Shown here: in pieces, positions 41,550 through 53,598 of the stretch
How the letters are laid out: each line of letters starts with the position of its first letter
Position numbering within the stretch: position 1 is the first letter of the stretch
DNA from: Alentia gelatinosa
Taxonomy: Eukaryota > Annelida > Polychaeta > Phyllodocida > Polynoidae
Direction: 5' to 3'
Assembly: GCA_950022655.1 (NCBI GenBank)
Contig: OX465587.1
Location: 28,585,716-28,649,715, forward strand
Length of the DNA stretch: 64,000 bases
Notes under the pieces: generated by a model
What the model saw: only the letters and a program-made list of their open reading frames with translations
What the model was told of the DNA's origin: nothing
Database searches by the model: none
Program-made: the position numbers and the translations under genes

Positions 41550-43580
41550 TCGCCTTAAAGTCTGTTTTCATTTACTTTTTTTGTCAGCAGTGCTAAAGGT
41601 CTGTCGGTGACTGTAGATCGGTGACGGGAAATCAGCCAATGGAAAGAGGTTTTTAGGAGAACTCAAAACATCACCACCTTTTTCGTCGGCCAATGGAAAG
41701 GAGCTTTATACATGTAAACACCTCTTGTGCGTAACACACCGGATTTAAAGACCTTTAAGGCGTTGACAAAAGATATAATGTTTGAATCTTTACAAAATCT
41801 GTGACAACCAAAATATTGTATTGTATACCTAGTTTTGTAATCATTGTTATCTCACCCCAGATATTTTCTCTCCATAGACTTAACATTGGAAACTCGTATC
41901 TAACACCCATTAGATATTTAGGAAAAATATCCAATGGGGGATAATGTCACAAATGTTAGCCCATTAGTCAATATTAAGGGTGAGATAAATTCAGAAACCC
42001 ATTCAAGTTAGGGTCAGAGCTCGATCCTATCTCATTTGAATCACATAGCAATTCACGCGGCTTCGCCTTGTGAATTACTACATGATTCAAACTCGATGGG
42101 ATACGAGCTCAGACCCTAAACTTTCATGGGTTTCCTCTATACTATGACATGATATTGTCGATACCTTGTGCTTTATGCCACAAATGTGGGTTACAAACTC
42201 TTCCGTGCTATAGATGAACTCTATAGTCTACAAAGGTTTTTATTATGGGATTGGCAGGACCATGAAAACCAGCCACATGTGAGGCCTGAGGTCCAGGCCA
42301 CTTTATTGAGCTACGAGACCAAAGTTTAACATGTGATATTTAGAAGAAACTAAGATTTATCCTACCCCGTCTATGCGTTTGTATTACTTACTTTTGTCTA
42401 TGCTTTTGTATTACTAAAAGATAAATATTGACTCAACGACCAACAGAATATTTTTCATAGTAGCTGACATCCAGCTCTCTGATTGGTCAATATTGTTATT
42501 ATTCTAGTGGCATAAAAAACACTTTATGTCACGGCCTGCCACATAAAATTTGCCTATGTTAAGTCTATGGTGGTTTTTTATTAGGGGTAGGATAAGAATA
42601 GATACTATCTGTGAAGTCTCACTAAAGAAATTTACCCCCCCCCCCAAAAAAAATATATATATATAGAAAAGAGCGAAGCTTGTTATTCAAAAAAGTGTGC
42701 CCTCACATCCGGGTCACTGTCTCTGACCTATCAGAGTGGACTTGACGGAAATGGTGACAGGTATGAATAGTATTCCCCTCTGGCTACCAGCTCGTTTAAG
42801 TGTCGGTGATAAAGCTATTTTCCACTGGCCAACGAAAACGGACCCGATTATTGAGTTTCCCTTAAAGCCAATGATCATCTACCGATTTCGGAACATTTAT
42901 GTACTTTTGTCGGCGACAAACGGAAGGTAATTTGTGATTTCGGAACATTTATGTACCTTTGTCAGCGACAAACGGACGGTAATTTGTCTCAGGCGAGGCA
43001 TCCTAACATACTCGGCCGTAGTCGGTAGATGTGGCACAGCTAGGCAAGGGTCAACCAACGATTAGTGAATCACCTCCTTCAGATGTCCATTTGTCACCGA
43101 CAAGTTGTGGTTTCTATGTTCCATAATCGGTGGCGAAAGGTTTATCAATATGTTGATAAATCTAGTTGCCGGGTGCATAATCGTATATCTGTCGGTAAGT
43201 GTAGACTGATTTGCTTAGGACTAATACCCACCACCCCCTCTCCTCGATGGCCGCTGGTTGAGCGAGGGGTTACGTAATTTGCCTGCGACAAGTTGACCAA
43301 CTCCTATATGATTTCGGAACTAATCGTTCAACCATTAACCGGTAGATGGGCATAGAGCTTTAAAGTCTGTTTTCCTCGACTGATTTTCCCATCTACAGTC
43401 AGGTACCACCGACGCAAAATCAGTCAAATAAAACAGACTTTAGGGGAACTCAAAAAGTCTCCGCCGTTTTCGTCAGCCAATAGGAACGAGCTTATAAAGC
43501 CATTTTCCACTGGCCGACAAAAATGGCACTGATTTTTTGAGTTCCCCTAAACGTCGGTTGGTGGTGGCCAACGACTGCAC
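41550..43580. mobile_element. Intron 1, large block of palindromic elements
   Basis: 41555-41720 and 43340-43575 carry matching 'taaagtctgttttc' / 'aaacagactttagg' and 'cgtcggccaatgg' words. 41965-42140 is the MITE also at 11.27 kb. 42360-42600 has 'gatttatcctaccccgtc' facing 'ggggtaggataaga'. 42880-43350 is the diverged inverted copy of the TTAA-flanked MITE at 1.8 kb. Confidence 0.55.
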
Positions 43581-44400
43581 GTCAGTATCAAATAGTCGGT
43601 GAGGGTGCTGTGTATGCCTTGTTTACGGCCATTTTTTCGAACATATTAACCCAAGAATTACCATATTGAAGGGTATAACATTTGGGACTATTTCTTTGCT
43701 CTGCCGCACAAAGGGACTATTTTCCTGTATAACATGGCCTCTGGGCCGTATACCACAGATTTGAATCCGTATACCACAGTTCTGGTATTTGACAGGTTTT
43801 ATATAATGGGTCGTGGTTTACTGAGTCCCCTTACATTCTTAATGAGGTCTTTGTATACGATGGATAATGAAGATAAATATCGCGTTTTTCATGCAGCGCA
43901 GGTTGAATATTGACACTAGACTGGCCCCAGTCCTCTATCCCTCCTCTCCCTAATACAGGGACTGGTCAAATCGGTAATGGTGTCCGATTTCTGGTGCTGG
44001 TTAGCGCCAAGCTCGACCAGCACTCTCCATTCAGAGTTCCTTGTTATTGGTCAGGATATCTGCTTGGAGATTTCCTAGATTTACCTCTGTCTTCAGTCCC
44101 TGTACCCCTCCACCTACTCCTCAGTACAAGGGTCTTAATTGTTAAGACCCCTGTACACAGTCCAAAGGTCATCCACAGGCGGGATTTATTGCTATGATAT
44201 CACAGTACCCAGGGAATTGGAGGAGGGGGAGGAGTAGGTGGAGGTGTGGGGTTACAAGGAGCGGTTGGGGTTGCAATCCACAGGAGGTTTCGTTCTTAAT
44301 GGGCAAGTCTTTGATTCCTGGACCAGTCACACTGCAACAAACTTTGTTTAATCATGAATGTCCATAATCAAAGAATTGAGCAAGCCTATATTGATACTTG
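43581..44400. other. Intron 1, inverted repeat and unassigned
   Basis: 'cccctccacctactcctc' (44105) faces 'gaggagtaggtggaggtg' (44229), giving a stem with a loop of about 100 nt. The outer parts are unassigned. A 95-codon plus-strand frame (43910-44197) has no recognised domain. Confidence 0.45.
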
Positions 44401-44408
44401 CATTAAAC

Positions 44409-45491
44409 GTGAGGGTGGGTGCCTTACCTGGTGTTTGGAGGGCTTGCTTCTCTTCTCGTCACCGATACAGTCAACGTTTAATATGTGAGGGCGGGCGACT
44501 TACCTGGTGTTTGGAGGGCTTGCTTCTCTTCTCGTCACCGATACAGTCGACGTTTAATATGTGAGGGCGGGCGACTTACCTGGTGTTTGGAGGGCTTGCT
44601 TCTCTTCTCGTCACCGATACAGTCGACGTTTAATATGTGAGGGCGGGCGACTTACCTGGTGTTTGGAGGGCTTGCTTCTCTTCTCGACACCGATACAGTC
44701 GACGTTTAATATGTGAGGGTGGGTGACTTACCTGGTGTTTGGAGGGCTTGCCTCTCTTCTCGTCACCGATACAGTCGACGTTTAATATGTGAGGGCGGGC
44801 GACTTACCTGGTGTTTGGAGGGCTGGCTCCTCTTCTCGACACCGATACAGTCGACGTTTAATATGTGAGGGCGGGCGACTTACCTGGTGTTTGGAGGGCT
44901 GGCTCCTCTTCTCGACACCGATACAGTCGACGTTTAATATGTGAGGGCGGGCGACTTACCTGGTGTTTGGAGGGCTGGCTCCTCTTCTCGACACCGATAC
45001 AGTCGACGTTTAATATGTGAGGGCGGGCGACTTACCTGGTGTTTGGAGGGCTTGCTTCTCTTCTCGACACCGATACAGTCGACGTTTAATACGTGAGTGC
45101 GGGCGACTTACCTGGTGTTTGGAGGGCTTGTTCCTCTTCTCGACACCGATACAGTCGACGTTTAATACGTGAGTGCGGGCGACTTACCTGGTGTTTGGAG
45201 GGCTTGCTCCTCTTCTCGACACCGATACAGTCGACGTTTAATACGTGAGTGCGGGCGACTTACCTGGTGTTTGGAGGGCTTGCTCCTCTTCTCGACACCG
45301 ATACAGTCGACGTTTAATATGTGAGGGTGGGTGACTTACCTGGTGTTTGGAGGGCTTGCTCCTCTTCTCGACACCGATACAGTCGACGTTTAATATGTGA
45401 GGGCAGGCGACTTACCTGGTGTTTGGAGGGCTTGCTCCTCTTCTCGACACCGATACAGTCGACGTTTAATATGTGAGGGCGGGCGACTTAC
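44409..45491 (-). repeat. Junction minisatellite of exon 1 donor (76 bp, 15 copies)
   Basis: An exact 76-bp period from 44409 to the true donor. On the minus strand each monomer holds about 51 nt of exon 1 (NVDCIGVEKRSKPSKHQ) followed by donor 'gtaagtcgccc' and 'gccctcacatatta'. All 15 copies keep a usable GTAAG donor. 76 is not a multiple of three, so reading through shifts frame. Variants ('tcgtcaccg' for 'tcgacaccg') cluster in the exon-distal copies, and the copies nearest the exon match it best. Confidence 0.95.
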
Positions 45492-45602
45492 CTGGTGTTT
45501 GGAGGGCTTGCTCCTCTTCTCGACACCGATACAGTCGACGTTGGAGAGGATCCTGTCGAGGCAGGGCAGAGATTCGTACCCGGCGTCCACCTCCTCCTCC
45601 AT
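45492..45602 (-). CDS. NCF1-like: PX-SH3-SH3 adaptor, exon 1: start and PX beta strand 1
   Basis: The 111 coding nt run from ATG at 45602 to donor 'gtaagt' (phase 0). The start context 'ctcaccatgg' is a strong Kozak match. The encoded MEEEVDAGYESLPCLDR then ILSNVDCIGVEKRSKPSKHQ puts the PX opening (VEKRxxPSKHxVY across exons 1-2) about 20 residues from the N-terminus, as in p47phox and TKS. The frame stays open upstream (to SGVSETLTG), and 'cgtatcag' at 45646 could be an acceptor. An upstream coding exon therefore cannot be excluded; the ATG is preferred on context and family length. Confidence 0.8.
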
Positions 45603-45790
45603 GGTGAGAGAGAGCTCTACTCCGGTCAGTGTCTCACTCACTCCTGATACGAGATACAGATACGTGGGTGATACACGGAGATTGTAAAATATGATTTTTT
45701 TTTACTATCTGACAAGGACTGGGCTCAAAGGTTAGACTTTTTTTACATTTGAGCTTAGCAGTATTTATCTTCAGTATTTTCCGAAAGATT
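45603..45790. other. 5' flank or 5' UTR of exon 1
   Basis: If the ATG at 45602 is the start, this holds the 5' UTR, but no TATA box or CpG-rich promoter is obvious. T-rich tracts at 45690-45700 and 45735-45745 are seen. A spliced leader or an upstream non-coding exon is possible. Confidence 0.35.
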
Positions 45791-46455
45791 GTGTCATACA
45801 TGTGACTATCCCTCGTAGTTTACATCTGACTATAATTCGTACTTTACATGTTACTATCCATCGTAGTTTACATGTGACTATCCATGATAGTTTACCATAG
45901 TTTACATGTGACTTTCCGTCGTAGTTTACATGTGACTATCCCTCATAGTTTACATGTAACTATCCCTCGTAGCTTACATTTAACTATCACTCAAAGTTTA
46001 AATGTATCACTCATAGTTTACATGTCACAATCATTCGTAGTTTACATGTGACTATTACTCATAGTTTACATGTGACTATTACTCATAGTTTACATGTGAC
46101 TATCCCTTGTAGTTTGCATGTGGCTATCCTTCGTAGTTTACATGTGACTTTCCCTCATAGTTTACATGTGACTATCCCTTGTAGTTTGCATGTGACTTTC
46201 CCTCATAGTTTACATGTGACTATCCCTCATAGTTTACATGTGACTATCCCTCATAGTTTACAAGTGACAAGCCCTCGTTCTTTATATGTGACTATCCCTC
46301 ATAGTTTACATGTGACTATCCCTCGTAGTTTACATGTGACTACCCCTTATAGTTTATATGTGACTATCCCTCATAGTTTACATGTGACTTTCTCTCGTAG
46401 TTTACATGTAACTATCCCTCATAGTTAACATGTGACTTTCCCTCGTAGTTTACAT
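45790..46455. repeat. 24-bp tandem array (about 27 copies)
   Basis: The unit is 'catagtttacatgtgactat' + 'ccct', 24 bp with minor variants. The plus strand stays open for 126 codons (HVTIPHSL repeats), which is a by-product. No exon match. Confidence 0.9.
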
Positions 46456-47285
46456 ATGTCAATCCCAGTAATTCATATATGTGAAATATTGAGCCATTTC
46501 TATATGCCTAGTTGAGTTTTCAATATGCTGATAACCTATGATTTCACATTATAGTTGTATATGTCATCAATCCTTTAACTGGCATGTAACATGTGATTAC
46601 CTAACTCTTAGTGTCTGAGCTTGCTCTTTATAATATCTTATTGGTTTGATAAGAACATCACAATCACACACATATATATGTAGCATGATGATTGACATAT
46701 GACTTAGATCTTTACAATTTGTATCTATCGTGACAACGTTTTGGAGTAGATGTTAAGTGGTTGGTGTCGCAGATTAGATTCTTAAACATATTGTATTCAA
46801 ATAAGTGATAAGGACCTAGCGTAGAGGTTAAAAAAGATACTGTTATTGTTTTGAATTACAATACTGCTCTTATATACGAAGCATATTCATAATCTTTATT
46901 TACCTCAAATTGTTACAAACTTAAGTGAAAATGACGTAAAATGACGATCGATACATTGGGTGATATATGCGCCTGTAGTGCTGTGTTTACGCTGAAATTT
47001 TATATCAGGAATTTCAAAATGTCGCCCTGTGTATACATATACATATATGTGCCACCTAACCATCAAGCAGAAATCTATTTTCAGTTTCGAGCGACCTGTA
47101 AACACAGACCGGCAGCTGGCATTGTTCAGACAGTGTCCGACCGGAAACAAGTGGACACGTGCAGACTTCAAGGTCATCACAACTGTCATGGCGCTGACAC
47201 CAAGGTCACCAGAGATCAATCTCTCTCACTCATCAAATATCACCCATGTTTGCCATGGGAAGGACATTGGTGGTGGTAACCACAT
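46456..47285. other. Unassigned; possible but unsupported exon at 46.9-47.25 kb
   Basis: 46456-46900 is AT-rich. 47070-47220 is richer in GC and open on both strands. On plus it follows a good acceptor-like 'aatctattttcag', giving RPVNTDRQLALFRQCPTGNK. I recognise no family and no matching donor, so it is not called. Confidence 0.3.
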
Positions 47286-48040
47286 GCTTATAATATACAC
47301 TGCGTAAAGGTTAGAGTGGTCACATAGACTTTGAGCTTGTTGAGCGTGGGCCACATGCCCATATACACTGCCTAACGGTTAGATTGGTCACATAGACTTA
47401 GAACATGCTGCAAAATACTAACTGAGATTGTTAAGCATCGGCCACATGCCCACATATATGCGCTGCCTAAAGGTCAGTGTGGTCACATAGACTTTGAGCT
47501 TGTTTAGCGTGGGCCACATGCCCATATACACTGCCTAAAGGTCAGAGTGGTCACATAGACTTTGAGCTTGTTGAGTGTAGGTCACACGCTCATATACACT
47601 GCGTAAAGGTTAGAGTGGTCACATAGACTTTGAGTTTGTTGAGTGTGGGCCACATGCTCATATACACTGCCTAGAAGTTAGAGTGGTCACATAGACTATG
47701 AGTTTGTTGAACGTGGGCCACACCCTCATACATGCTGCCTAAAGGTTAGAGTGGTCACATAGAATTTGTGCTTGTTGAGTGTGGGCCACATGCTCATATA
47801 CGTTACACAAAGGTTAGAGTGGTCACATAGACTTTGAGCTTGTTGAGCATGGGCCACATGCTCATATACGCTACACAAAGGTTAGAGTGGTTACATAGAC
47901 TTTGAGCTTCTTGAGCATGGGCCACATGCTTATATATGCTGCCTAAAGATTAGAGTGGTCACATAGAATTTGAGCTTGTTGAGTGTGGGCCACACGCTCA
48001 TATACATGGTCTAAGGTTAGAGCGGTCACTTAGGCTTTGA
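47286..48040. repeat. About 68-bp tandem array (11 copies)
   Basis: The unit is 'aaaggttagagtggtcacat' + 'agactttgagcttgttgagc' + 'gtgggccacatgctcatata' + 'cactgcct'. It leads directly into the body of element D (48040-48310), so the array is the amplified head of that element. Confidence 0.88.
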
Positions 48041-48310
48041 GCTGCTAACACTGTGACACTGGGGAAGGAGCACAGGACCAGTGTCTCAGGGTCTTAGAGG
48101 CATGCCCCGTTGACCATGACCAATCACTGGAGACTTGACCCATTATTACTCGATATATGGATACAAACAGGCAGTTGTAGAGACAAGTTGACTGGGTACA
48201 ACTGAGTTACATAAATTGACCCATAGATTAGATATAACCTTTTAATCGATATTTATTCATAATTCCACGATCATTCATCAATGATGATCATACCATTTGA
48301 CCCTAGTTAG
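48041..48310. mobile_element. Element D body
   Basis: Same word order as at 37.7 and 52.3 kb: 'cagtgtctcagggtcttaga', 'gttgaccatgaccaatcact', 'cattcatcaatgatgatcat'. 48311-48600 is unassigned AT-rich sequence. Confidence 0.65.
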
Positions 48311-48599
48311 TGAAAGAGCGTTTAAAAATCGATCATATTGTGTTTTTGTTGGGTTGTCCTTTTTTTAAAGAATAATCTTTATAGAAGGCAGTTTTACAAG
48401 ACGATCATGGCCAGATCATTATATACAAATGCTCATATTATTAAACGTACATAGTAAGTATCTGGCAGTATATATGTCGCTTTTACGAGATACTTATGCC
48501 AATTTTGGATTGTCCTACCCAAATTCTTGTCATTCAATATAATCTGAAGGTTTCAACATTAATATTACTTGTAAATACCGCAACCACAAGGAATTCTTA

Positions 48600-48830
48600 C
48601 CCTGGGGCCTGTTTAATAATCTAGGATCGCACATGAAGACCCTTTTCTGTACCTCGTACAAGGGTTATCGTTTAGTAATACTCAAGTTTTTTTCTCTACG
48701 GGAGTCTTAGCCGTCCATAAGGTCGTCCATAAGTCTTAAATTAGGTTAACCCATGCACATCGTCCCTTGGTCTCCATGGCGCATAGAATAGGGTCTTCAT
48801 GTACGAGCCTAGATAATTAAACGGCCCCCA
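48600..48830. mobile_element. MITE of the 'agacccaggg' family
   Basis: Ends 'ggggcctgtttaataatcta' and 'agataattaaacggcccc' are inverted repeats. Interior 'gaagacccttttctgtacc' faces 'agaatagggtcttcatgtac'. The terminal repeats are best seen in this copy. Confidence 0.8.
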
Positions 48831-48988
48831 TGTAACTCGTAATCGTGATCTTTGATCCAGTATCGACCTTTCTTTTAAAAACTCACCTCTTTTAAAACTA
48901 CGCCAAAAGCTGTGAAAGAGTTCATTCCGTTATGTTATCATACAAATGTGGCCAACTGTTCAGTCAACATCATCCCTTATATATATAT

Positions 48989-51748
48989 ATGACCCGTTCT
49001 CACGAAACGGGAGGAACCCCTGTTTTCAGGTTCACCATGTTGTAACTCATTCAATTTTGGAGTTACTCATCCATTTCTTTTTTCATCGTGTAGATCTCAC
49101 TGAGAGCTAACACGCCATATATAGTTTTACATCGGTCAATGCATTAGAAAAGACAATATGGTTGAAAAACCACCCATTTTTCACTGGTTTTTTGTTGCCA
49201 TAAACATGTACACACAAAAAAATAGAAATACAAACCATATTTCTCACTCTAAAATTGCGCTCAACCAACCTGCCTCATTGGAAACTATATGTTTTCAGTG
49301 GAAATTTAAAAAAAATTCCCATTGAAGAATTATTTTTATGCACTTTTATCTTGGCTAAAATGTACCTCATCTTTACGTCGCCATTTTTCTCTATCACATT
49401 GAATAATGAAAAAATAGTTAACCACTGGTTATTTGGCATGAATTGTAACACTTATGGTGTATGTTTTGGGGAAAAATAAAAAAAAATCATAAGAAAAGAA
49501 CTATGGACTCCAGAAATGCCAATATCCTGTAAAGTCATTATGGCTAAAACGTGCTCATCTTTACGTCGCCGCCTTTAGCAATGTCGGAAGCAAAGAAAAA
49601 AATAATAGATATTTGAAAAAAAACTTAAGAAAATTAGAAAATATGTTCACCTTCAATGTCAATTTTTTCCTACATGTTATATATATTTTTTCTAGTATAA
49701 ATGATGTGAAAACTGTGGCGACGTAAAGATGAGATTTATTGTCCTTTTACGTTGCCAGTTTATATATGTCTATGGCATCAAGGAAATGATTTGAAATTTA
49801 GTGGTTTTACCCTCAAACTCAACCTCAACCTATGTCTCACCCTCACTGACAGTTACATCCTCCTAACATGAATTGAAAATGAGATATTAGCCTTTAAAGT
49901 GGCGACGTAAAGATGAGTACTCATCTTTACATCGTCCATTTATATTTGTCTCTTGGAACAAAGATTTTGATTTCAATTTGAATGTTTCAGCCTCAAACTC
50001 ACCTTCGACCTATGTCTCATCCTCACTGATAGTCCCACCTCAGTCATACTAATTAAAGATGAGATATTAGCTTTTAAAAACGGCGACGTAAAGATGAGTA
50101 CTCATCTTTACGTCGTCCATTTATATTTGTCTCTGGGAACAAAGATTTAAATTGAAATTAGTTTTTTTCAGTCTGAAACCCAATTTCAACCTATGTCTCA
50201 CCCTCACTGATAGTTACAACCTCATCAAATGATTGAAAATGAGATATTAGCCTTTAAGGTGGCGACGTAAAGATAAGCACTCATCTTTACATCGTCCATT
50301 TATATATGTCTCTTGGAACAAAGATTTTGATTTAAATTTGAATGTTTCAGCCTCAAACTCACCTTCAACCTATGTCTCACCCTCGCTGATAGTCCCACCT
50401 AAGTCATACTAATTAAAGATGAGATATTAGCCTTTAAAAAACGGCAACGTAAAGATTACTACACATCTTTACGTCGTCAATTTATATTTGTCTCTGAGAA
50501 CAAAGATTTAAATTCAAATTTGTCTTTTTCAGTCTCAAACTCACCCTCAACCTATGTCTCACCCTCACTAAATAGTCCCAACCTGGTCACATGATTTGAA
50601 TATGAGAAAAAAAAATGCAAATTTGGACGAGCTGAGACCATTCCTGAGGTATTTGTAGTCAGGTAGGACTAGTGGTGACTGCAATAACCAGAAATGAATG
50701 TCTCATCTGGTTGAGGTTCCCCCTGGTATATTTTACAGAATATACCGATTTATACACCAGTGTAAGTCACCTATATCAGCCTTCAAAAACGGCGACGTAA
50801 AGATGAAAAATTTGTCTTTACGTCGCCCATTTATCTTTCATCTCTGACTATTTTCAAATGATGTGATTAGGGTAGAACTATCAGTGAGGGTGAGATATAG
50901 GGTGAGGGTGAGATTGGGCCTGAAACTCTGACTTTTCAACTTGTTTCCTTGCTGCCAGAGACATATTTAGGTGGGCGATGTAAAGATGAGTAGGGCGACG
51001 TAAAGATGAGTACTCATCTTTACGTCGCCGTTTTTAAAGCTATATTTCTCATGTTTAAATGATCTGACCAGGGTGGGACTATCAGTGAGGGTGAGACACA
51101 GGTTGAGGGTGAATTTGAAGCTGAGACATTCAAATTTAAATTTAAATCTTTGTTGCTAGAGTCTCTTTTAAATGGGCAACGTAAAGATTGATTTTGCATC
51201 TTTACATCGTCCATTTTGTAATGAAAATTTAAGAAATATTACATACAATTGATATCATTCAAAGATATGATATAGAAAGGGATGATATCCAACTAGGCCT
51301 TGTAGCAGTTTTTAATAAGATATCTTTATTTTCCTTAACATGATAATAGTTGACAGAAACCCTTATAATAAATATGCTAAGTTAGCTACTTAGCCCATGT
51401 ATACATTCTCAATTTTCTCAGCTAAAAATCAAAGAATTTGAGAAATTCTTTTTGCCTCATACAGGAAAGCACTTATGTTTGAAATATAGGTTATATTTAG
51501 GGTAATATAAATATATATGAATATCATTTCACCTATTCTAAATTATGGCGACGTAAAGATTGAATTAAGAGGTGTTAAAATTCAAATGCCTCTCATTTGA
51601 TAACCAAATGAGATATCTTGTAGCAAATTCCTCCTGATATGCACAAATATATACAGTTTAAGATAATACTCAATGGAAGTCCATAAAATGTATTTGAAAA
51701 AAGGTTGTAAAAAACAGGGGTTCCTCCCGTTTCGTGAGAACTGGTCAT
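48989..51748. mobile_element. 2.76-kb inverted-repeat transposon packed with a CGACGTAAAGATGAG palindrome
   Basis: The outer ends are inverted repeats of about 35 nt ('cgttctcacgaaacgggagg', 'aacccctgttttc' and inverse). Inside, the motif 'ggcgacgtaaagatgag' or its complement occurs at least 15 times, often as a perfect palindrome pair ('aagatgagtactcatctt' core) at 49901, 50082, 50259, 50440, 50788, 50990 and 51177. On the left the palindromes recur every 177-181 bp within a direct repeat ('cctatgtctcaccctcactg'). On the right the same repeat is inverted ('cagtgagggtgagacacagg'), so the element is a large inverted repeat. No transposase frame was found. Confidence 0.85.
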
Positions 51749-52210
51749 GCCGCTCTCCACCACTCTCAACGGTCACTCCACTACCGCTCTTTGAACGGGC
51801 AAGACCGAGAAATTTTTATATATATATTTATATGTATTGTACCTTCCGAACCTGAGCGACCGGGCGGAAGAACGATTTAACCGAGCTCGGACATCCTACT
51901 GTCGTATGTGATAATACCCTGATAAACTTTATCCAAAAAAAGTTGTTCCCGATGGGCCACACTAAAGGTTGGATTGTTTCCTTTCCATTTTTCCAGATAT
52001 TTTCAAATGTCCACTATGTGATATGATATAGGACTGTAGTAATAACAGCTACTTCACCGTATTGCCTCATATGACCTCCCAACCTGCAGGGCCTGTGTGT
52101 ATCACACCGGATTGTTTACCTATGATCCCTCTTCGGTAACATGTGTAATTGGATAAAGAGATTATCTTACGTAGATATGACCTTTGAGGCATCCTACAAC
52201 ACTGACAGGA
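51749..52210. other. Unassigned
   Basis: Mixed sequence next to the large inverted-repeat element; (TA)n at 51817-51832. No exon or traceable repeat. Confidence 0.4.
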
Positions 52211-52214
52211 AACT

Positions 52215-53020
52215 TACTCAGATACGCTGCTAAGGTTTTTAGAGCGTGCTTGTACGCGCTATACACGTTGCCTATTAAAGATTAGAGTGCTCACATACAC
52301 TTTCAGCTTGCTGAGAACAATCTATCCCTTCACTATCTGCGTGCTATTCACTGTGATAGTGGGAAAGGGTCAGGGTGCCAGTGTCTCAGGGTCTCAAAGG
52401 CATGCCCAACTGACCATGACCAATCACTCAAGACCAAAATACCTCATTGACCCACTGGTGCTGATATGTTTGGATCCTAGATCTAGTCGTTTGCAGAAAT
52501 GGGTTGAGTGGGTGCAAGTGGGTTACAGAAAACTATCCATAGACTGAATGTAACTGAAACCTTTTATTAGAGCGTGTTTACACGCGCTATACGTCATCTA
52601 GAGGTTATAGTGCTCCCATTGAACTTCCCGTGTGCTTCCAGAAAACTATCCCTTCAATATCTGCATGTTATTCACTGTGATAGTGAGAACAGAGCAGGGA
52701 GCCAGTGTCTGGGGGTCTGAGAGGCATGCCCAACTGACCATGACCAATCACCAGTACCGAAATACCTCATTGACCTACTGGTGTTTGATATGTTTGGATC
52801 GTATGGACAGACTCATGTAGTTACAGAAATGGCAAGTTTACTGGGTGCAAGTAGTTACAGAAATCGATCCATAGACTGAGTGTAACCCAAACCTTTTAGT
52901 TTCATACATTTACAATTCCACGCTCATTCATCTATGATGAGCATTGTATTTGCTCCTAGTTATTCATTCATAACTGCACGCTCATTCATCAATGGTGAAC
53001 ATTCTTTTTGCTCCTAGTTT
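52215..53020. mobile_element. Two tandem copies of element D
   Basis: Copy one 52215-52565 and copy two 52565-53020. Both start '(t)tagagcgtgyttrtacgcgc' and share 'actgtgatagtg', 'catgcccaactgaccatgac' and 'ggttacagaaaactatcca'. The tail 'cattcatcaatggtgaacat' is duplicated at the end of the second. Confidence 0.75.
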
Positions 53021-53598
53021 TCTATTTACGCAAGACAGTTCTACTCCTGGTAGAGCTTCCACTGCCGTTGGTTGGAAACACGTTGTTACTTTACAATACA
53101 ACTGTACACATTATATCAGGATGAGATGGTGACTCTGGGATACTGCACACGCCTTTATCTCCATCATAAATGGAATAAATTTGTTTCACACAGAATTTAA
53201 ACTCTCTCACTGTGGTACAACGCTGTACTTCTTTATCCAATACATCCCAGAGTTTCATGCCAAGATACCAGGGTGATTTCTGGCTTTTCTTCGGCATTGG
53301 AGTTACAAATTTCACTTTATTTATGCTTCTGAAATGTCTCCTCGCGCAGACAACTTTGCTGCTATTCAATAATTGTTTTTATATGAGAGTCAATAATTGT
53401 ACCTTTCGTCTATTGTAAAGGCCGGGTAAGGCTGATTACAATTACAGGTTGAATAACGAATAACTAGGAGCTAATGATATTTCCATTTACAATGGATGAG
53501 CGCCGCACTTCTAAAGTACCATAAACTCTCACATAATAATTCCAATTTTCTGAGGTAGAGATCACCTTGTGTTGTATATCATGACCCTAAAAGTTTGT
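53021..53598. other. Unassigned unique sequence
   Basis: A 92-codon minus-strand frame (53091-53369) is interrupted by neither repeats nor introns but matches no family I know (FVTPMPKKSQKSPWYLGMKL). It may be a transposon remnant. Confidence 0.35.

Noticed and set aside
46048..46428. 126-codon frame with HVTIPHSL repeats
   Set aside because: 24-bp tandem array; no start context, no domain.
46941..47307. Plus-strand exon with an acceptor-like start
   Set aside because: No matching donor, no recognisable family, and open on both strands.
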